Origin: CALFXN01 sp937957815
GTDB lineage: Bacteria; Synergistota; Synergistia; Synergistales; Aminobacteriaceae
Length of the DNA stretch: 64,000 nucleotides
Assembly (NCBI GenBank): GCA_036788195.1
Contig: DAIQNX010000002.1
Coordinates: 1-64,000 of the forward strand
Direction of reading: 5' to 3'
Part shown: in pieces, positions 1 to 9,164 of the stretch
Layout of the letters: every line of letters starts with the position of its first letter
Position numbering within the stretch: the stretch's first letter is position 1
Program-made: the position numbers and the translations under genes
The notes under the pieces: generated by a model
What the model was told of the DNA's origin: nothing
The model's input: only the letters and a program-made list of their open reading frames with translations
The model's database searches: none

Positions 1-56
1 TTCGTGAGGGTGGCCACACGGTAGGCGCCGGCGTCGTCACCAAAATCCTGGAATAG
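1..56 (+). CDS. tuf: Elongation factor Tu, C-terminal end (partial)
   Basis: Read from base 3, the first codons give [17 protein letters not shown] and a TAG stop at 54-56. This matches the conserved C-terminus of EF-Tu, the GTPase that delivers aminoacyl-tRNA to the ribosome. The rest of the gene lies upstream of the window. A tuf gene immediately before rpsJ is the classical str to S10 operon junction, which supports the call despite the short fragment. Confidence 0.9.
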   Translation, partial: REGGHTVGAGVVTKILE

Positions 57-69
57 GAAGTGCGCGGGC

Positions 70-375
70 ATGGCGAAGAAGATCCGGATCCGTCTCAAGG
101 CTTTCGATCATCGGGTGCTCGACAGTTCCGCTTCTCAGATAGCTGAAACGGCGGAACGGAGCGGTGCGAAAGTCTCCGGTCCGATTCCGCTTCCGACGGA
201 GATCAACAAGGTAACGGTTCTGAAGTCCCCTCATAAGGACAAGGACGCGAGAGAACAGTTTGAGATGCGCACTCATAAGCGCCTCATCGATATCATCAAT
301 CCGACGCAGAAGACGATGGACGCGCTTATGCAGCTGAACCTTCCTTCTGGAGTGGATATCCAGATAAAGTTGTAG
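70..375 (+). CDS. rpsJ: 30S ribosomal protein S10
   Basis: Encodes 101 residues, the normal S10 size. It begins [14 protein letters not shown] and contains the conserved HKR and LPSGV segments of S10. S10 sits in the 30S head and also acts as NusE in transcription antitermination. It is the first gene of the S10 cluster and starts 14 bases after the tuf stop; a GGAAG motif just upstream can serve as the ribosome-binding site. Confidence 0.98.
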   Translation: MAKKIRIRLKAFDHRVLDSSASQIAETAERSGAKVSGPIPLPTEINKVTVLKSPHKDKDAREQFEMRTHKRLIDIINPTQKTMDALMQLNLPSGVDIQIKL

Positions 376-405
376 GAAGCTCTGAGCTGAAAGGAGAGGG
401 AAACA

Positions 406-1032
406 ATGACCATTGGAATACTGGGGCGAAAGTTGGGCATGACCCAGGTTTATACGGAGGAGGGAAAAGCCGTTCCCGTGACGGTAATCCAGGCTGGGCC
501 ATGTCCCGTGGTCGATCTCCGGTCCGCGGACAAGAACGGCTACGAGGCCGTTCTTCTCGGGTTCGGAGAAGTGAAGCCCCAAAACGTTACGAAGCCTCTC
601 AAGGGAATCTTCGGGAAGGCAAACATCGAACCGACAAAGACCCTTCGGGAATTTCGAGTGCAGTCCGCTGAAGGATTCTCGGTCGGACAGGAGATCAATG
701 TGACCCTGTTCGAAGTCGGTGAAGCGGTCCATGTGTCGGGAATCAGCAAAGGTAAGGGGTTCGCCGGTGTCGTGAAGCGCTTCCATTTCGCAGGACAACA
801 GGCATCTCATGGAACGTCTGTAACGCACAGGCGCCCCGGTTCGGCCGGTTCGAACAGTTATCCCGGTCACGTCATGAAGGGAAAACGGATGCCCGGAAAC
901 ATGGGAAACGAGAAGGTGACCGTCAGAAATCTCACGGTGGTGGGGATAGATTCTGAGAACAATCTCCTGCTCGTTAAGGGTGCTGTGCCTGGGGCGAAGA
1001 ACTCTCTCGTCACAGTGTACAAAAAGAGCTAG
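406..1032 (+). CDS. rplC: 50S ribosomal protein L3
   Basis: Encodes 208 residues. The start (MTIGILGRKLGMTQ) and the HGTSVTHRRPGS / RMPGNMGNEKVT segment near residues 125-170 are hallmarks of L3, which binds near the start of 23S rRNA domain VI and helps initiate 50S assembly. A strong Shine-Dalgarno AAGGAGAGGG (391-400) lies 5 bases before the ATG. It is second in the S10 cluster. Confidence 0.98.
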   Translation: MTIGILGRKLGMTQVYTEEGKAVPVTVIQAGPCPVVDLRSADKNGYEAVLLGFGEVKPQNVTKPLKGIFGKANIEPTKTLREFRVQSAEGFSVGQEINVTLFEVGEAVHVSGISKGKGFAGVVKRFHFAGQQASHGTSVTHRRPGSAGSNSYPGHVMKGKRMPGNMGNEKVTVRNLTVVGIDSENNLLLVKGAVPGAKNSLVTVYKKS

Positions 1033-1058
1033 GCAGGGACGGAAGGAGGGCTGTTTCA

Positions 1059-1682
1059 ATGCCGACGGTAAAAGTTGTCAATATCAACGGGGAAAAAGTC
1101 GGTGAATTTTCTCTGACCGACGCCGTGTTCGGCGCCCCGATTCACGTCCCCGCCATGCATCAGGTCGTTCTTGCGCAGCTTGCGAACCGCCGTTTGGGAA
1201 CGCAGGCCGCCAAGGGCAGAGGGGAAGTCAGCGGAGGCGGGAAGAAACCCTGGCGTCAGAAGCATACCGGACGCGCTCGGCAGGGGAGTACGCGTTCTCC
1301 GCTTTGGATACACGGTGGTGTGAGTCATCCGCCGAAGCCGCGTGATTTTCGCCAGAAGGTGAACAAAAAGGTTCGCGCACTTGCGATTCGAAGCGCTCTT
1401 TCATTGAAGGTGCGTGACGAGCTTTTTTCGGTCATCAACGAGTTTCCGTTCGATAAACCTTCGACAAAATCGATGATGGCGTTCTTCAGGTCGATCGACG
1501 CGAAGAAGCCGCTTCTGATTGTCGGAGCCCCGAATATGCCCGTCGCCAAATCGACGCGTAACATTCAAGGGGCCAAAGTTCTCAATGTCGGAAACATCAA
1601 CGTATACGACATCATGAACGCGAAGGAACTCATTGTGACACCGGAAGCCGTAGCATGCCTCGAGGAGGTGTACAGCCGATGA
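1059..1682 (+). CDS. rplD: 50S ribosomal protein L4
   Basis: Encodes 207 residues. The basic extended loop near residues 45-100 (KPWRQKHTGRARQGS) is the L4 signature; this loop lines the peptide exit tunnel. In some bacteria L4 also represses its own operon; no such leader element is visible here. The stop TGA (1680-1682) overlaps the ATG of rplW, so the two genes are probably translationally coupled. Confidence 0.98.
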   Translation: MPTVKVVNINGEKVGEFSLTDAVFGAPIHVPAMHQVVLAQLANRRLGTQAAKGRGEVSGGGKKPWRQKHTGRARQGSTRSPLWIHGGVSHPPKPRDFRQKVNKKVRALAIRSALSLKVRDELFSVINEFPFDKPSTKSMMAFFRSIDAKKPLLIVGAPNMPVAKSTRNIQGAKVLNVGNINVYDIMNAKELIVTPEAVACLEEVYSR

Positions 1683-1975
1683 GTCTGCTGGCGCATGATG
1701 TCATCGTCCGTCCCATCATAACGGAGAAATCGAGCAGGATGATGGAGCATAACAAGTACACCTTCGAGGTTCTCCGCCAGGTAAACAAGATTCAGGTCCG
1801 CGAAGCGATCGAGGAAATTTTCAAAGTGAAAGTGACCGATGTTCACGTCATGAACGTTCACCCGAAGCCGAAGCGTATGGGAGCCTATCGCGGAATGTCC
1901 CGTGCCTGGAAAAAGGCGATCGTGACGCTGGCTGAGGGACAGAGAATAGAGTTCTTTGAAGGCGCGAGCGTTTAG
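1679..1975 (+). CDS. rplW: 50S ribosomal protein L23
   Basis: Encodes 98 residues. I chose the ATG at 1679, which overlaps the rplD stop as ATGA and has GAGGAGG at 1661-1667; a longer in-frame ATG at 1655 would add an unlikely leader inside rplD. The conserved IITEKS and NKYTFEV segments match L23, a tunnel-exit protein that docks trigger factor and SRP. Confidence 0.97.
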   Translation: MSLLAHDVIVRPIITEKSSRMMEHNKYTFEVLRQVNKIQVREAIEEIFKVKVTDVHVMNVHPKPKRMGAYRGMSRAWKKAIVTLAEGQRIEFFEGASV

Positions 1976-1996
1976 CGGGCAAGGAGGAGACTGAAA

Positions 1997-2824
1997 ATGC
2001 CGATGAAACAATTCAAGGCCTTTACCCCTGGACGGCGCTTCATGACCATCCAGGACAATTCGGATCTCTCGAAGGTTGCCCCCGAGCGGTCGCTGCTCGT
2101 CCCTCTCAAGAACAGCGGAGGTCGCAACAATACGGGGAGAATCACGATGCGTCATATCGGCGGCGGTGGGAGAAGACTCTACCGTGTCATCGATTTCAAA
2201 CGCGAGAAATTCGGGGTTCCCGGCGTGGTTTCGACGATCGAGTATGATCCCAACAGGACATGTCGTATTGCTCTCGTAACGTATGCAGACGGTGAGAAGA
2301 GATATATTCTCGCCCCTTCGGGAATCAAAGTCGGAGACAACATTCTTTCCGGACCGGACGCCGATATTCGTCCGGGAAACGCGATGAAGCTCAGGGACAT
2401 TCCTGTGGGAACGATGATCCATAACGTCGAGCTTCAGCCGGGGCGCGGAGGAAAACTTGTTCGTGCGGCCGGCGCGGGGGCGCAGCTGATGGCGAAGGAA
2501 GGAAAATACGCCTACATCAGGATGCCGAGCGGAGAACTCCGTCTCGCTCTCGTCGAGTGCATGGCGACGATTGGGCAGGTCGGCAACGAGGACCATGAGA
2601 ACGAGAAATTCGGCAAGGCGGGAAAAACCCGGTGGCTCGGGAAGCGCCCCGAAGTTCGCGGAATGGTCATGAATCCGGTCGATCACCCGATGGGCGGCGG
2701 AGAAGGCCGAAGCAAGGGAAACAAGCATCCGGTATCGCCGTGGGGAACACCCGCGAAAGGATACAGGACTCGCAAATCTAAGCCGATGGACCGGATGATC
2801 GTTCGGCGTCGGTACGAGAAATAA
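1997..2824 (+). CDS. rplB: 50S ribosomal protein L2
   Basis: Encodes 275 residues, the standard length. It has the conserved NNTGRIT segment near residue 45 and the C-terminal HPMGGGEGR segment with the histidine near the peptidyl-transferase centre. L2 is needed for subunit joining. Shine-Dalgarno AAGGAGGA is at 1981-1988. Confidence 0.98.
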   Translation: MPMKQFKAFTPGRRFMTIQDNSDLSKVAPERSLLVPLKNSGGRNNTGRITMRHIGGGGRRLYRVIDFKREKFGVPGVVSTIEYDPNRTCRIALVTYADGEKRYILAPSGIKVGDNILSGPDADIRPGNAMKLRDIPVGTMIHNVELQPGRGGKLVRAAGAGAQLMAKEGKYAYIRMPSGELRLALVECMATIGQVGNEDHENEKFGKAGKTRWLGKRPEVRGMVMNPVDHPMGGGEGRSKGNKHPVSPWGTPAKGYRTRKSKPMDRMIVRRRYEK

Positions 2825-2843
2825 GGCTTGAGGAGGGACGAAG

Positions 2844-3125
2844 ATGGCTCGTTCTGCTAAAAAGGGGCCCTATATCGACCGGAAACTCCTGCGTCGCGTC
2901 GAAGAATTGAACGACTCCGGCGCGAAAAAGGTCCTCAAGACCTGGTCGAGGAGTTCCACGGTAGTGCCTGCGATGATCGGCCATACGATTGCCGTTCATA
3001 ACGGGAAGATTCATATTCCGATCTATATCAATGAAAATATGATTGGGCACAAACTCGGTGAATTCGCACCGACGCGCAAGTTCGGCGGACACGCCGGGCA
3101 GGAACGCTCTTCCAAGGTTCGATAG
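2844..3125 (+). CDS. rpsS: 30S ribosomal protein S19
   Basis: Encodes 93 residues, the usual S19 size. Family features include the [10 protein letters not shown] start, [17 protein letters not shown] in the middle, and [12 protein letters not shown] near the end. S19 lies in the 30S head and pairs with S13 at the subunit bridge. A GAGGAGGG ribosome-binding site precedes the ATG. Confidence 0.98.
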   Translation: MARSAKKGPYIDRKLLRRVEELNDSGAKKVLKTWSRSSTVVPAMIGHTIAVHNGKIHIPIYINENMIGHKLGEFAPTRKFGGHAGQERSSKVR

Positions 3126-3137
3126 GAGGGGATGAAC

Positions 3138-3470
3138 ATGGAAGCCAAGGCAATGGCTCGACAGGTTCGGGTCTCTCCTATCAAGGTCCGCAGGGTTCTG
3201 GAGCTTATACGGGGAAAGAAGGTCGGCGACGCGATAATGGCTCTTCGGTATTGCCCGCAGAAGCCCGCCCGCCTTGTTGGAAAGGTTCTCCAGAGCGCGG
3301 TTGCGAACGCCGAACATAATTTCGGAATGGATACCGACAAGCTCTTGGTCGTTGCGGCTATGGCCGATAATGGCCCGTGCATGAAAAGATTTCGCCCCGT
3401 CTCGATGGGAAGGGCCCATCCGTTTCGCCACAGGACGAGCCATATCACCGTCGTTGTCGCGGAACGTTAA
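3138..3470 (+). CDS. rplV: 50S ribosomal protein L22
   Basis: Encodes 110 residues from the ATG at 3138. An earlier in-frame ATG at 3132 touches the Shine-Dalgarno AGGAGGGG (3124-3131), leaving no spacer, so 3138 with a 6-base spacer is preferred. L22 features are the RVSPIKVRRVLELIRGK start and the RAHPFRHRTSHITVVV end, whose hairpin reaches the peptide tunnel constriction where macrolide-resistance changes occur in other species. Confidence 0.97.
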   Translation: MEAKAMARQVRVSPIKVRRVLELIRGKKVGDAIMALRYCPQKPARLVGKVLQSAVANAEHNFGMDTDKLLVVAAMADNGPCMKRFRPVSMGRAHPFRHRTSHITVVVAER

Positions 3471-3483
3471 GGGAGGGTAGCTC

Positions 3484-4152
3484 ATGGGACAGAAGGTACA
3501 TCCCGTAGGGTATAGACTCGGCGTCATGAGCGAGTGGGAGTCCAAGTGGTACTCCAATAAAAAGGACTACTCAAAGAACCTCCATGAGGATCTCAGGCTT
3601 CGCGAGTGGATCCGCAAAAAATGGAACGGTGCGGGGATTTCCAGGATTGAGATCGAACGAATCGGAAACGTTATTCGCTTTACTGTTTGGACCTCCCGGC
3701 CTGGTGTCGTTATAGGCAAGGGTGGCACCGAGATCCAGGTTGTCAAAGAAGAGCTTCAGAAAGTTTCCGGCGCGAAAGTGATGATTAATGTTCAGGAGAT
3801 CAAGAATCCCGACGTCGAGGCGCAGCTTGTGGCCGAAGGAGTCTCTTCCGCTCTCGAGCGGAGAGTGAGCTTCCGGAGGGCGATGAAGCAGTCGATCTTC
3901 CGTGCCATGAAAGCTGGAGCAAAGGGAATCAAGATCCAGTGCTCCGGACGTTTGGGCGGCGCGGAAATCGCGCGTTCCGAGTGGTACAACGAAGGAAGGC
4001 TCCCGCTTTCGACGCTTCGTGCAGACATTGATTACGGTTTTTTCGAGGCGAAGACGGTGTACGGAGTCATTGGCGTGAAAGTGTGGATTTTCCGCGACAA
4101 GGAACACGAGCGCCCGGTTTCCCCCAGGATGGGAAGAAAAGCGAGGGGGTAA
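3484..4152 (+). CDS. rpsC: 30S ribosomal protein S3
   Basis: Encodes 222 residues. It begins [13 protein letters not shown], has the KH-domain GKGG loop ([10 protein letters not shown]) near residue 80, and a C-terminal domain with [10 protein letters not shown] and a basic end. S3 lines the mRNA entry channel with S4 and S5 and has helicase activity in the model system. It follows rplV by 13 bases. Confidence 0.98.
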   Translation: MGQKVHPVGYRLGVMSEWESKWYSNKKDYSKNLHEDLRLREWIRKKWNGAGISRIEIERIGNVIRFTVWTSRPGVVIGKGGTEIQVVKEELQKVSGAKVMINVQEIKNPDVEAQLVAEGVSSALERRVSFRRAMKQSIFRAMKAGAKGIKIQCSGRLGGAEIARSEWYNEGRLPLSTLRADIDYGFFEAKTVYGVIGVKVWIFRDKEHERPVSPRMGRKARG

Positions 4153-4158
4153 AGAGTC

Positions 4159-4581
4159 ATGTTGATGCCGAAGCGGGTTAAATACCGCAAACCCTACAGA
4201 GCGCCTCTCAAGGGCATGACAAAGGGAGGACAGACGGTCAGTTTCGGGGATTGGGGACTTCAGGCGCTTGAATGCGCCTGGATTACGGCTCGTCAGATCG
4301 AAGCGACTCGTGTCGCTATTTCGCGAAAGATGAAAAAGGGCGGCAAGATCTGGATCCGGATTTTCCCGGATTTTCCATTCACGAAGAAACCCCTCGAAAC
4401 TCGAATGGGAAAAGGTAAGGGAAGCCCTGAGTGGTGGGTGGCTCCCGTGAAACGCGGCCGGATCATGTTCGAAATCGCTGGGGTATCAAAGGATGTCGTT
4501 GAAGACGCTTTTCGGACCGCCGCACACAAGCTCCCGATCAAAGTCAGAATAGTCGCCCGCGAGGGTGTCGGTGGTGAATGA
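4159..4581 (+). CDS. rplP: 50S ribosomal protein L16
   Basis: Encodes 140 residues starting [11 protein letters not shown], the canonical L16 start. The [12 protein letters not shown] segment near residue 70 and the [15 protein letters not shown] segment are diagnostic. L16 contacts the A-site tRNA region of the 50S subunit. Its stop overlaps the rpmC start (ATGA). Confidence 0.98.
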   Translation: MLMPKRVKYRKPYRAPLKGMTKGGQTVSFGDWGLQALECAWITARQIEATRVAISRKMKKGGKIWIRIFPDFPFTKKPLETRMGKGKGSPEWWVAPVKRGRIMFEIAGVSKDVVEDAFRTAAHKLPIKVRIVAREGVGGE

Positions 4582-4826
4582 CGATGGATACGAAAAATCT
4601 GCGTGACCTGACCATAGAGGAACTTCAGGAAAAACACCGTCAGTACAAGGAAGAACTCTTCAACCTTCGATTCCAGAACGCGGTGGGGCAGCTGAAAAAC
4701 ACGAGCCGTATCAGTGTTGTGCGGAAGACGATCGCACGGATATTGACGGTGGTTCGTGAGAAGCAGCAGGGAACGAGCATTTCTGCCGGTGGCATGTCCG
4801 TATCTTCCGGCGGACGAGGGAGGTAA
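4578..4826 (+). CDS. rpmC: 50S ribosomal protein L29
   Basis: Encodes 82 residues. The first 65 are a typical L29 helical hairpin ([23 protein letters not shown]). A Gly/Ser-rich tail (about residues 66-82) makes the protein longer than the common 63-70 residues. The ATG at 4578 overlaps the rplP stop; a second ATG at 4584 is possible. L29 sits at the tunnel exit next to L23. Confidence 0.95.
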   Translation: MTMDTKNLRDLTIEELQEKHRQYKEELFNLRFQNAVGQLKNTSRISVVRKTIARILTVVREKQQGTSISAGGMSVSSGGRGR

Positions 4827-4832
4827 GGGCCG

Positions 4833-5129
4833 ATGGACGAGAGAACACCCCACCGGAAAATCCGGGTCGGTACTGTCGTCAGCAACAAGATGGAGAAGAC
4901 CATCATCGTTCGAGTGACGCGACATGACAGACACCCCCTGTACGGCAAGAAGATCATCAAGGCGAAAAACTATGTCGCCCATGATGAGAACAATACGTGT
5001 TGCATCGGGGACATCGTGACGATCGGCGAAACTCGCCCGATGAGCCGGACGAAGAGATGGGAACTCCTTGAAATCGTGCGTAAAGCGCCCGTCTTCGACG
5101 GCATCGTCGAGGATTCCGCGGAGGTCTAG
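4833..5129 (+). CDS. rpsQ: 30S ribosomal protein S17
   Basis: Encodes 98 residues with an OB-fold. S17 signatures are [16 protein letters not shown] near residue 10 and the [18 protein letters not shown] segment near residue 57. S17 is a primary 16S rRNA binder. It sits in the usual place between rpmC and rplN. Confidence 0.97.
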   Translation: MDERTPHRKIRVGTVVSNKMEKTIIVRVTRHDRHPLYGKKIIKAKNYVAHDENNTCCIGDIVTIGETRPMSRTKRWELLEIVRKAPVFDGIVEDSAEV

Positions 5130-5132
5130 GCA

Positions 5133-5501
5133 ATGATACAACTTACGACCGTACTGAACGTAGCGGACAACTCGGGCGCGAAAAAGCTTTTCTGCATACA
5201 GGTTCTCGGAGGAAGCAAGAGAAAGTATGGTTCGATCGGTGACATAATCGTCGCTTCGGTTCGCGAAGCCATGCCGAACAGTTCTATTCCCAAGGGACAG
5301 GTCGTCAAGGCGGTCATCGTCCGTACGAAAAAGGAAGTCCGGCGACAGGATGGTTCGTATGTCCGATTCGATGACAACGCGGCCGTGATTATCGATAACA
5401 ACGGCGATCCGAAGGGGACGCGCATTTTTGGTCCCGTCGGCCGTGAACTGCGGGCGAAGAAGTATATGCGCATTCTTTCTCTCGCCCCAGAGGTCGTCTA
5501 A
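5133..5501 (+). CDS. rplN: 50S ribosomal protein L14
   Basis: Encodes 122 residues, the standard L14 length. It begins [18 protein letters not shown] and contains the [22 protein letters not shown] and [12 protein letters not shown] segments conserved in L14. L14 forms an intersubunit bridge and is the docking site of RsfS in other bacteria. It starts three bases after the rpsQ stop. Confidence 0.98.
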   Translation: MIQLTTVLNVADNSGAKKLFCIQVLGGSKRKYGSIGDIIVASVREAMPNSSIPKGQVVKAVIVRTKKEVRRQDGSYVRFDDNAAVIIDNNGDPKGTRIFGPVGRELRAKKYMRILSLAPEVV

Positions 5502-5514
5502 GGAGGACCATGGG

Positions 5515-5838
5515 ATGTCTATGAGAATAAAAAAGGGTGACCGCGTAAAGGTCATTTCCGGCAAAGACAAGGGGAAAGAGGGCAAAATCCTTCGTCGCGA
5601 TCCCGCAAGAGACACTATAGTTATCGAGGGAGTCAATATGGTGACGAAGCATGTGCGTCCCAGCCAGAAGACCCCACAGGCTGGTATCGTAAAACAGGAA
5701 GCACCGATCTACGCTTCGAAGGTTATGCTCGTCTGCCCATCCTGCGGGAAGGCGACTCGTGTGGGGCACGCGTTTCTTGAGAGCGGCAAGAAAGTCCGCA
5801 TCTGCAAGCAGTGCAAAGAAATTATCGATCAGGCGTAG
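5515..5838 (+). CDS. rplX: 50S ribosomal protein L24 with two Cys pairs
   Basis: Encodes 107 residues from the ATG at 5515, which sits 5 bases after the Shine-Dalgarno AAGGAGG (about 5500-5508). The KOW motif [17 protein letters not shown] is at residues 5-22. Two Cys pairs in the C-terminal half (CPSC near residue 74 and CKQC near residue 100) could bind zinc, as in the zinc-type L24 of many bacteria. L24 starts 50S assembly. Confidence 0.96.
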   Translation: MSMRIKKGDRVKVISGKDKGKEGKILRRDPARDTIVIEGVNMVTKHVRPSQKTPQAGIVKQEAPIYASKVMLVCPSCGKATRVGHAFLESGKKVRICKQCKEIIDQA

Positions 5839-5856
5839 CTCGGGGAGGCGTAAAAA

Positions 5857-6399
5857 ATGATTCCACGCTTGTTTGAGAAGTACAGGTCCGAGATCGCCAG
5901 CCGCCTCGAAAAAGAATTCGGATATAAAAACATCATGGAAGTCCCGAAGATTGACAAGATTATCGTCAATATCGGGGCGGGCGAGGCGAAAACGGATATC
6001 AAGTTCATGGACGTCGCGATTGCTGAACTTCGTGCGATTTCCGGCCAGCAGCCGCTTATGAGGCGGTCCAAGAGATCCATCGCTGGATTCAAGCTACGCC
6101 AGGGACTGCCGGTCGGGTGTATGGTCACGCTACGGGGACGCCGTATGTGGGAGTTTCTGGATCGCCTCGTTTCGCTTGCTCTGCCGACGATCAAAGACTT
6201 TCAGGGTGTATCTCCACGCGGTTTCGACGGACGTGGGAACTACAATCTCGGACTCCGGGAGCAACTTATTTTCCCGGAGATCAACTATGACAAAGTCATA
6301 CGGCCTCGTGGGATGAACGTCTCTATCGTTACGACCGCGAAAACCGACCAGGAAGCGCACGCCCTTCTCAAGAGCTTGGGCATGCCCTTCAACCGCTAG
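5857..6399 (+). CDS. rplE: 50S ribosomal protein L5
   Basis: Encodes 180 residues. The [16 protein letters not shown] segment, the [15 protein letters not shown] segment and the C-terminal [13 protein letters not shown] segment are all L5 hallmarks. L5 binds 5S rRNA and contacts P-site tRNA. It is followed directly by the zinc-type S14 gene, the usual order. Confidence 0.98.
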   Translation: MIPRLFEKYRSEIASRLEKEFGYKNIMEVPKIDKIIVNIGAGEAKTDIKFMDVAIAELRAISGQQPLMRRSKRSIAGFKLRQGLPVGCMVTLRGRRMWEFLDRLVSLALPTIKDFQGVSPRGFDGRGNYNLGLREQLIFPEINYDKVIRPRGMNVSIVTTAKTDQEAHALLKSLGMPFNR

Positions 6400-6412
6400 G
6401 GAGGAAAGACGC

Positions 6413-6598
6413 ATGGCGAGAAAGGCGATGGAATACAAGGCGACTCAGCCCCCGAAGTACAAGGTACGAAAGCATAACCGTTGTCCGCTGTGCGGACGCG
6501 TTCACGCATTTATCCGTCGCTTCAACATGTGCCGGTGCTGCTTCCGCAAGCTTGCGCGGGAGGGGAAGATCCCCGGCGTTGTGAAGTCGAGCTGGTAG
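6413..6598 (+). CDS. rpsZ: 30S ribosomal protein S14, zinc-binding type Z
   Basis: Encodes 61 residues, the short S14 form. Two Cys pairs, CPLC (residues 24-27) and CRCC (near residue 40), form the zinc knuckle; the C-terminus is the conserved GVVKSSW. In many bacteria a zinc-free paralogue replaces this form under zinc starvation, but none is seen here. The start has GGGAGGAAAG upstream. Confidence 0.97.
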   Translation: MARKAMEYKATQPPKYKVRKHNRCPLCGRVHAFIRRFNMCRCCFRKLAREGKIPGVVKSSW

Positions 6599-6627
6599 CG
6601 CGTGAGGGTCGGAAGGGGGTCCATTGC

Positions 6628-7032
6628 ATGTATATGACTGATCCTATCGCAGATATGCTGACGAGAATCCGGAACGCGAATATGGTGTATCACGAGAGTG
6701 TTGATATCCCGTTAAGCCGGATCAAGCTTGGTATCGCGAAAATTCTCAAAGACGAAGGGTACATACGGAATTACAAGGTGATCAACGATCCCAAGAAAGC
6801 GTTCGCGTCCGTTCGACTCTTCCTTTCTTACGGACCGAACAGGGAACGGGTTATCCAGGGGCTTAGGAGAATCAGCAAGCCCGGACGGCGTATGTACGTC
6901 GGCAAGGAAAATCTGCCCAAGGTTATGGGCGGTCTCGGAATCGCACTGATCTCGACCTCGCAGGGAATCAAGACGGACGGAGAAGCGTCCCGTCTCGGCC
7001 TCGGGGGAGAGGTTATCTGCTACGTCTGGTAA
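6628..7032 (+). CDS. rpsH: 30S ribosomal protein S8
   Basis: Encodes 134 residues from the ATG at 6628, chosen because GGAAGGGGG (6611-6619) lies about 8 bases upstream; a second ATG at 6634 is also possible. [14 protein letters not shown] at the start and the C-terminal GGEVICYVW end are S8 signatures. S8 binds 16S rRNA helix 21 and is the translational repressor of the spc operon in E. coli. Confidence 0.96.
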   Translation: MYMTDPIADMLTRIRNANMVYHESVDIPLSRIKLGIAKILKDEGYIRNYKVINDPKKAFASVRLFLSYGPNRERVIQGLRRISKPGRRMYVGKENLPKVMGGLGIALISTSQGIKTDGEASRLGLGGEVICYVW

Positions 7033-7047
7033 CGGGAGGGAACGCGA

Positions 7048-7587
7048 ATGTCACGTATCGGAAGAAAACCGATAGCGCTCCCGAAAGGCGCCACAGTAAA
7101 CCTGGAAGAAAACGGTGTTTCTGTCAAAGGACCCAAGGGAGAGCTTTCGATGGGACTCGTCGAAGGCGTCACGGTCGCGCTTGAAGAGGGGCGGGTCGTC
7201 GTCTCACGCGCGAATGATGAGAAACCGACGCGCGCATTTCACGGAATGGTTCGCGCGCTTCTTGCGAACATGGTTACCGGTGTCACCGTCGGATTCGAAA
7301 AAAAACTTGAGATCGTTGGTGTGGGATATCGCGCCCAGATGCAGGGAAAGAAACTTGTGCTGAATCTCGGCTATTCGAATCCTGTAGAGTATGAAGCTCC
7401 GAAGGGAGTCGAACTGTCGACCGACGGACCGAACAAGATTTCTGTCAAGGGAATCGATAAGCAGTCTGTCGGACAGGTCGCCGCGATAATCCGCGGGTTC
7501 CGTCCGCCCGAGCCGTATCTCGGCAAGGGTGTCAAATATGCCGATGAGCATATTATCCGTAAGGCCGGAAAGACCGGCGCTAAGTAG
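7048..7587 (+). CDS. rplF: 50S ribosomal protein L6
   Basis: Encodes 179 residues. It begins MSRIGRKPIALPKG, has the two-fold repeated L6 domain, and carries the C-terminal FRPPEPYLGKGVKYADE motif near residues 150-170. L6 lies at the base of the L7/L12 stalk next to the sarcin-ricin loop. The start is 15 bases after rpsH. Confidence 0.98.
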   Translation: MSRIGRKPIALPKGATVNLEENGVSVKGPKGELSMGLVEGVTVALEEGRVVVSRANDEKPTRAFHGMVRALLANMVTGVTVGFEKKLEIVGVGYRAQMQGKKLVLNLGYSNPVEYEAPKGVELSTDGPNKISVKGIDKQSVGQVAAIIRGFRPPEPYLGKGVKYADEHIIRKAGKTGAK

Positions 7588-7603
7588 CTTGGGGTGAACG
7601 GGC

Positions 7604-7972
7604 ATGATTAAGAGAAGAAGCAGAAACGAAATGCGGGTCATCCGCCACAAGCGACTCCGGAAGACGGTCTCGGGAACACCCGAACGGCCGAGGATGGCTG
7701 TTTTTCACAGCCTGAATCATGTATACGTTCAGGTCATCGACGATACAAAGGGACACACGCTTGTATCCGCGTCGACACTCGAGAAGTCGCTGAAAGGCAC
7801 GATGAAGAGCACGGGCAACATCGAAGCGGCGAAGGCCGTCGGCGCTCTCGTGGCTCGGAAGGCCCTCGAAAAGGGGATCGCCCAGGTCGTCTTCGACCGG
7901 GGCGGCCATATGTTCCACGGAGTGGTCAAGTCTCTCGCTGATGCCGCCCGTGAAGCGGGCCTCACGTTCTAG
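7604..7972 (+). CDS. rplR: 50S ribosomal protein L18
   Basis: Encodes 122 residues. L18 features are the basic N-terminus, [27 protein letters not shown] segment at residues 26-48, and the C-terminal [22 protein letters not shown]18 binds 5S rRNA with L5. Confidence 0.97.
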   Translation: MIKRRSRNEMRVIRHKRLRKTVSGTPERPRMAVFHSLNHVYVQVIDDTKGHTLVSASTLEKSLKGTMKSTGNIEAAKAVGALVARKALEKGIAQVVFDRGGHMFHGVVKSLADAAREAGLTF

Positions 7973-7986
7973 GAGGGATGCCGAGG

Positions 7987-8508
7987 ATGAATACCAGAAA
8001 AGCGGACGACATCAAGGGAGTCGAACTCAGCGAACGTGTCGTTGCCATCAACAGAGTCAGCAAGGTCGTCAAAGGCGGGAAACGATTCAAGTTCAGTGTT
8101 CTTGTTGTCGTCGGAGATGGCCAGAGGTATATCGGCGTCGCCATGGGCAAGGCGAAGGAAATTTCCGAGGCCGTCCGTAAGGGAATCGACAAGGCCGGAA
8201 AGAACCTGGTCGAGCTCAAGAAGGTCGGGAGCACGATTCCTCATCCTATAATCGGCGATTTCGGATCGGCTTCGGTCCTGCTTCGTCCCGCAGCTCCCGG
8301 AACCGGAGTCATCGCGGGAGGAGTCGTGCGCGCAATCATGGAACTGGGCGGCGTCAAGGACGTTCTGACCAAGGTCGTGGGAAGAACGTCGAACCCGATC
8401 AACGTCGCATGGGCTACGATTCAGGCGATTCAGGGACTTCGCACTCCCGACGAAATCCTCAGGCTGCGCGGAAAGAAAGCCGCGCAGAACGATACAACGG
8501 CCGGTTAA
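7987..8508 (+). CDS. rpsE: 30S ribosomal protein S5
   Basis: Encodes 173 residues from the ATG at 7987. An earlier in-frame ATG at 7978 touches the Shine-Dalgarno AGGAGGG (7971-7977), so 7987 with a 9-base spacer is favoured. The [15 protein letters not shown] segment and the [12 protein letters not shown] segment are S5 signatures. S5 works with S4 in decoding accuracy. Confidence 0.96.
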   Translation: MNTRKADDIKGVELSERVVAINRVSKVVKGGKRFKFSVLVVVGDGQRYIGVAMGKAKEISEAVRKGIDKAGKNLVELKKVGSTIPHPIIGDFGSASVLLRPAAPGTGVIAGGVVRAIMELGGVKDVLTKVVGRTSNPINVAWATIQAIQGLRTPDEILRLRGKKAAQNDTTAG

Positions 8509-8522
8509 GGAGGAGACGCATC

Positions 8523-8708
8523 ATGGCGAAACTCCGTATCGAGTGGATCAGGAGCGCAATCGGACGCCCCGAACGCCACAAAAGGACGATCGAGGCGCTT
8601 GGACTCAAGCGTCTCCACCATGTAGTCGAACACGAGGATACGCCGCAGATCAGGGGCATGGTCACTCAGGTACATCACCTTGTCCGCTGGTCTGTCGTTG
8701 AAGGGTAG
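8523..8708 (+). CDS. rpmD: 50S ribosomal protein L30
   Basis: Encodes 61 residues from the ATG at 8523, preceded by AAGGAGGAG. MAKLRIEWIRSAIGRP and the RLHHVVEHEDTPQIRGM segment match bacterial L30 and its KQ-T-LGL-type core (here RTIEALGLKRL). The gene is small and lies in the standard rpsE-rpmD-rplO order. Confidence 0.96.
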   Translation: MAKLRIEWIRSAIGRPERHKRTIEALGLKRLHHVVEHEDTPQIRGMVTQVHHLVRWSVVEG

Positions 8709-8717
8709 GTGGATTTC

Positions 8718-9164
8718 GTGAATTTGCACGATTTGCGTCCCGTCGACGGATCGCGGAAAAAGAGCAAGAGATTGGGACAGGGTATCGGCAGTGGAACGGG
8801 CAAGACGGCAGGAAAGGGAAACAAGGGACAGAAGGCGAGAAGCGGTGGCGGTGTTCGTCCAGGTTTCGAAGGTGGACAGATGCCGATTTCGCGGAGAATC
8901 CCCAAGCGGGGGTTCAATAACGCCCGGTTCGCGACGACGTATGAGGTTGTCAACATCGATACTCTTTCGTCCCGTTTCGAAGCCAATCAGGTTGTCGGAC
9001 TCGCCGAGCTCTACAAGGCACGCCTGGTTCACGCAACCGATTCGCCCGTGAAGGTTCTCGCCCGCGGCGAGATCGACAAGCCGTTGACGGTCAGAGCGCA
9101 TGTATTCAGCGCCCAGGCAAAGAGCAAGATTGAAGCCGCAGGTGGGAAGGCAGAGGTGATCTAA
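8718..9164 (+). CDS. rplO: 50S ribosomal protein L15
   Basis: Encodes 148 residues from a GTG at 8718, chosen because AGGTGGA (8707-8713) lies 4 bases upstream; a GTG at 8709 would add three residues. The N-terminal NLHDLRP and glycine-rich GQGIGSGTGKTAGKGNKGQK-type stretch are diagnostic of L15. The stop is immediately followed by the secY start codon. Confidence 0.95.
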   Translation: MNLHDLRPVDGSRKKSKRLGQGIGSGTGKTAGKGNKGQKARSGGGVRPGFEGGQMPISRRIPKRGFNNARFATTYEVVNIDTLSSRFEANQVVGLAELYKARLVHATDSPVKVLARGEIDKPLTVRAHVFSAQAKSKIEAAGGKAEVI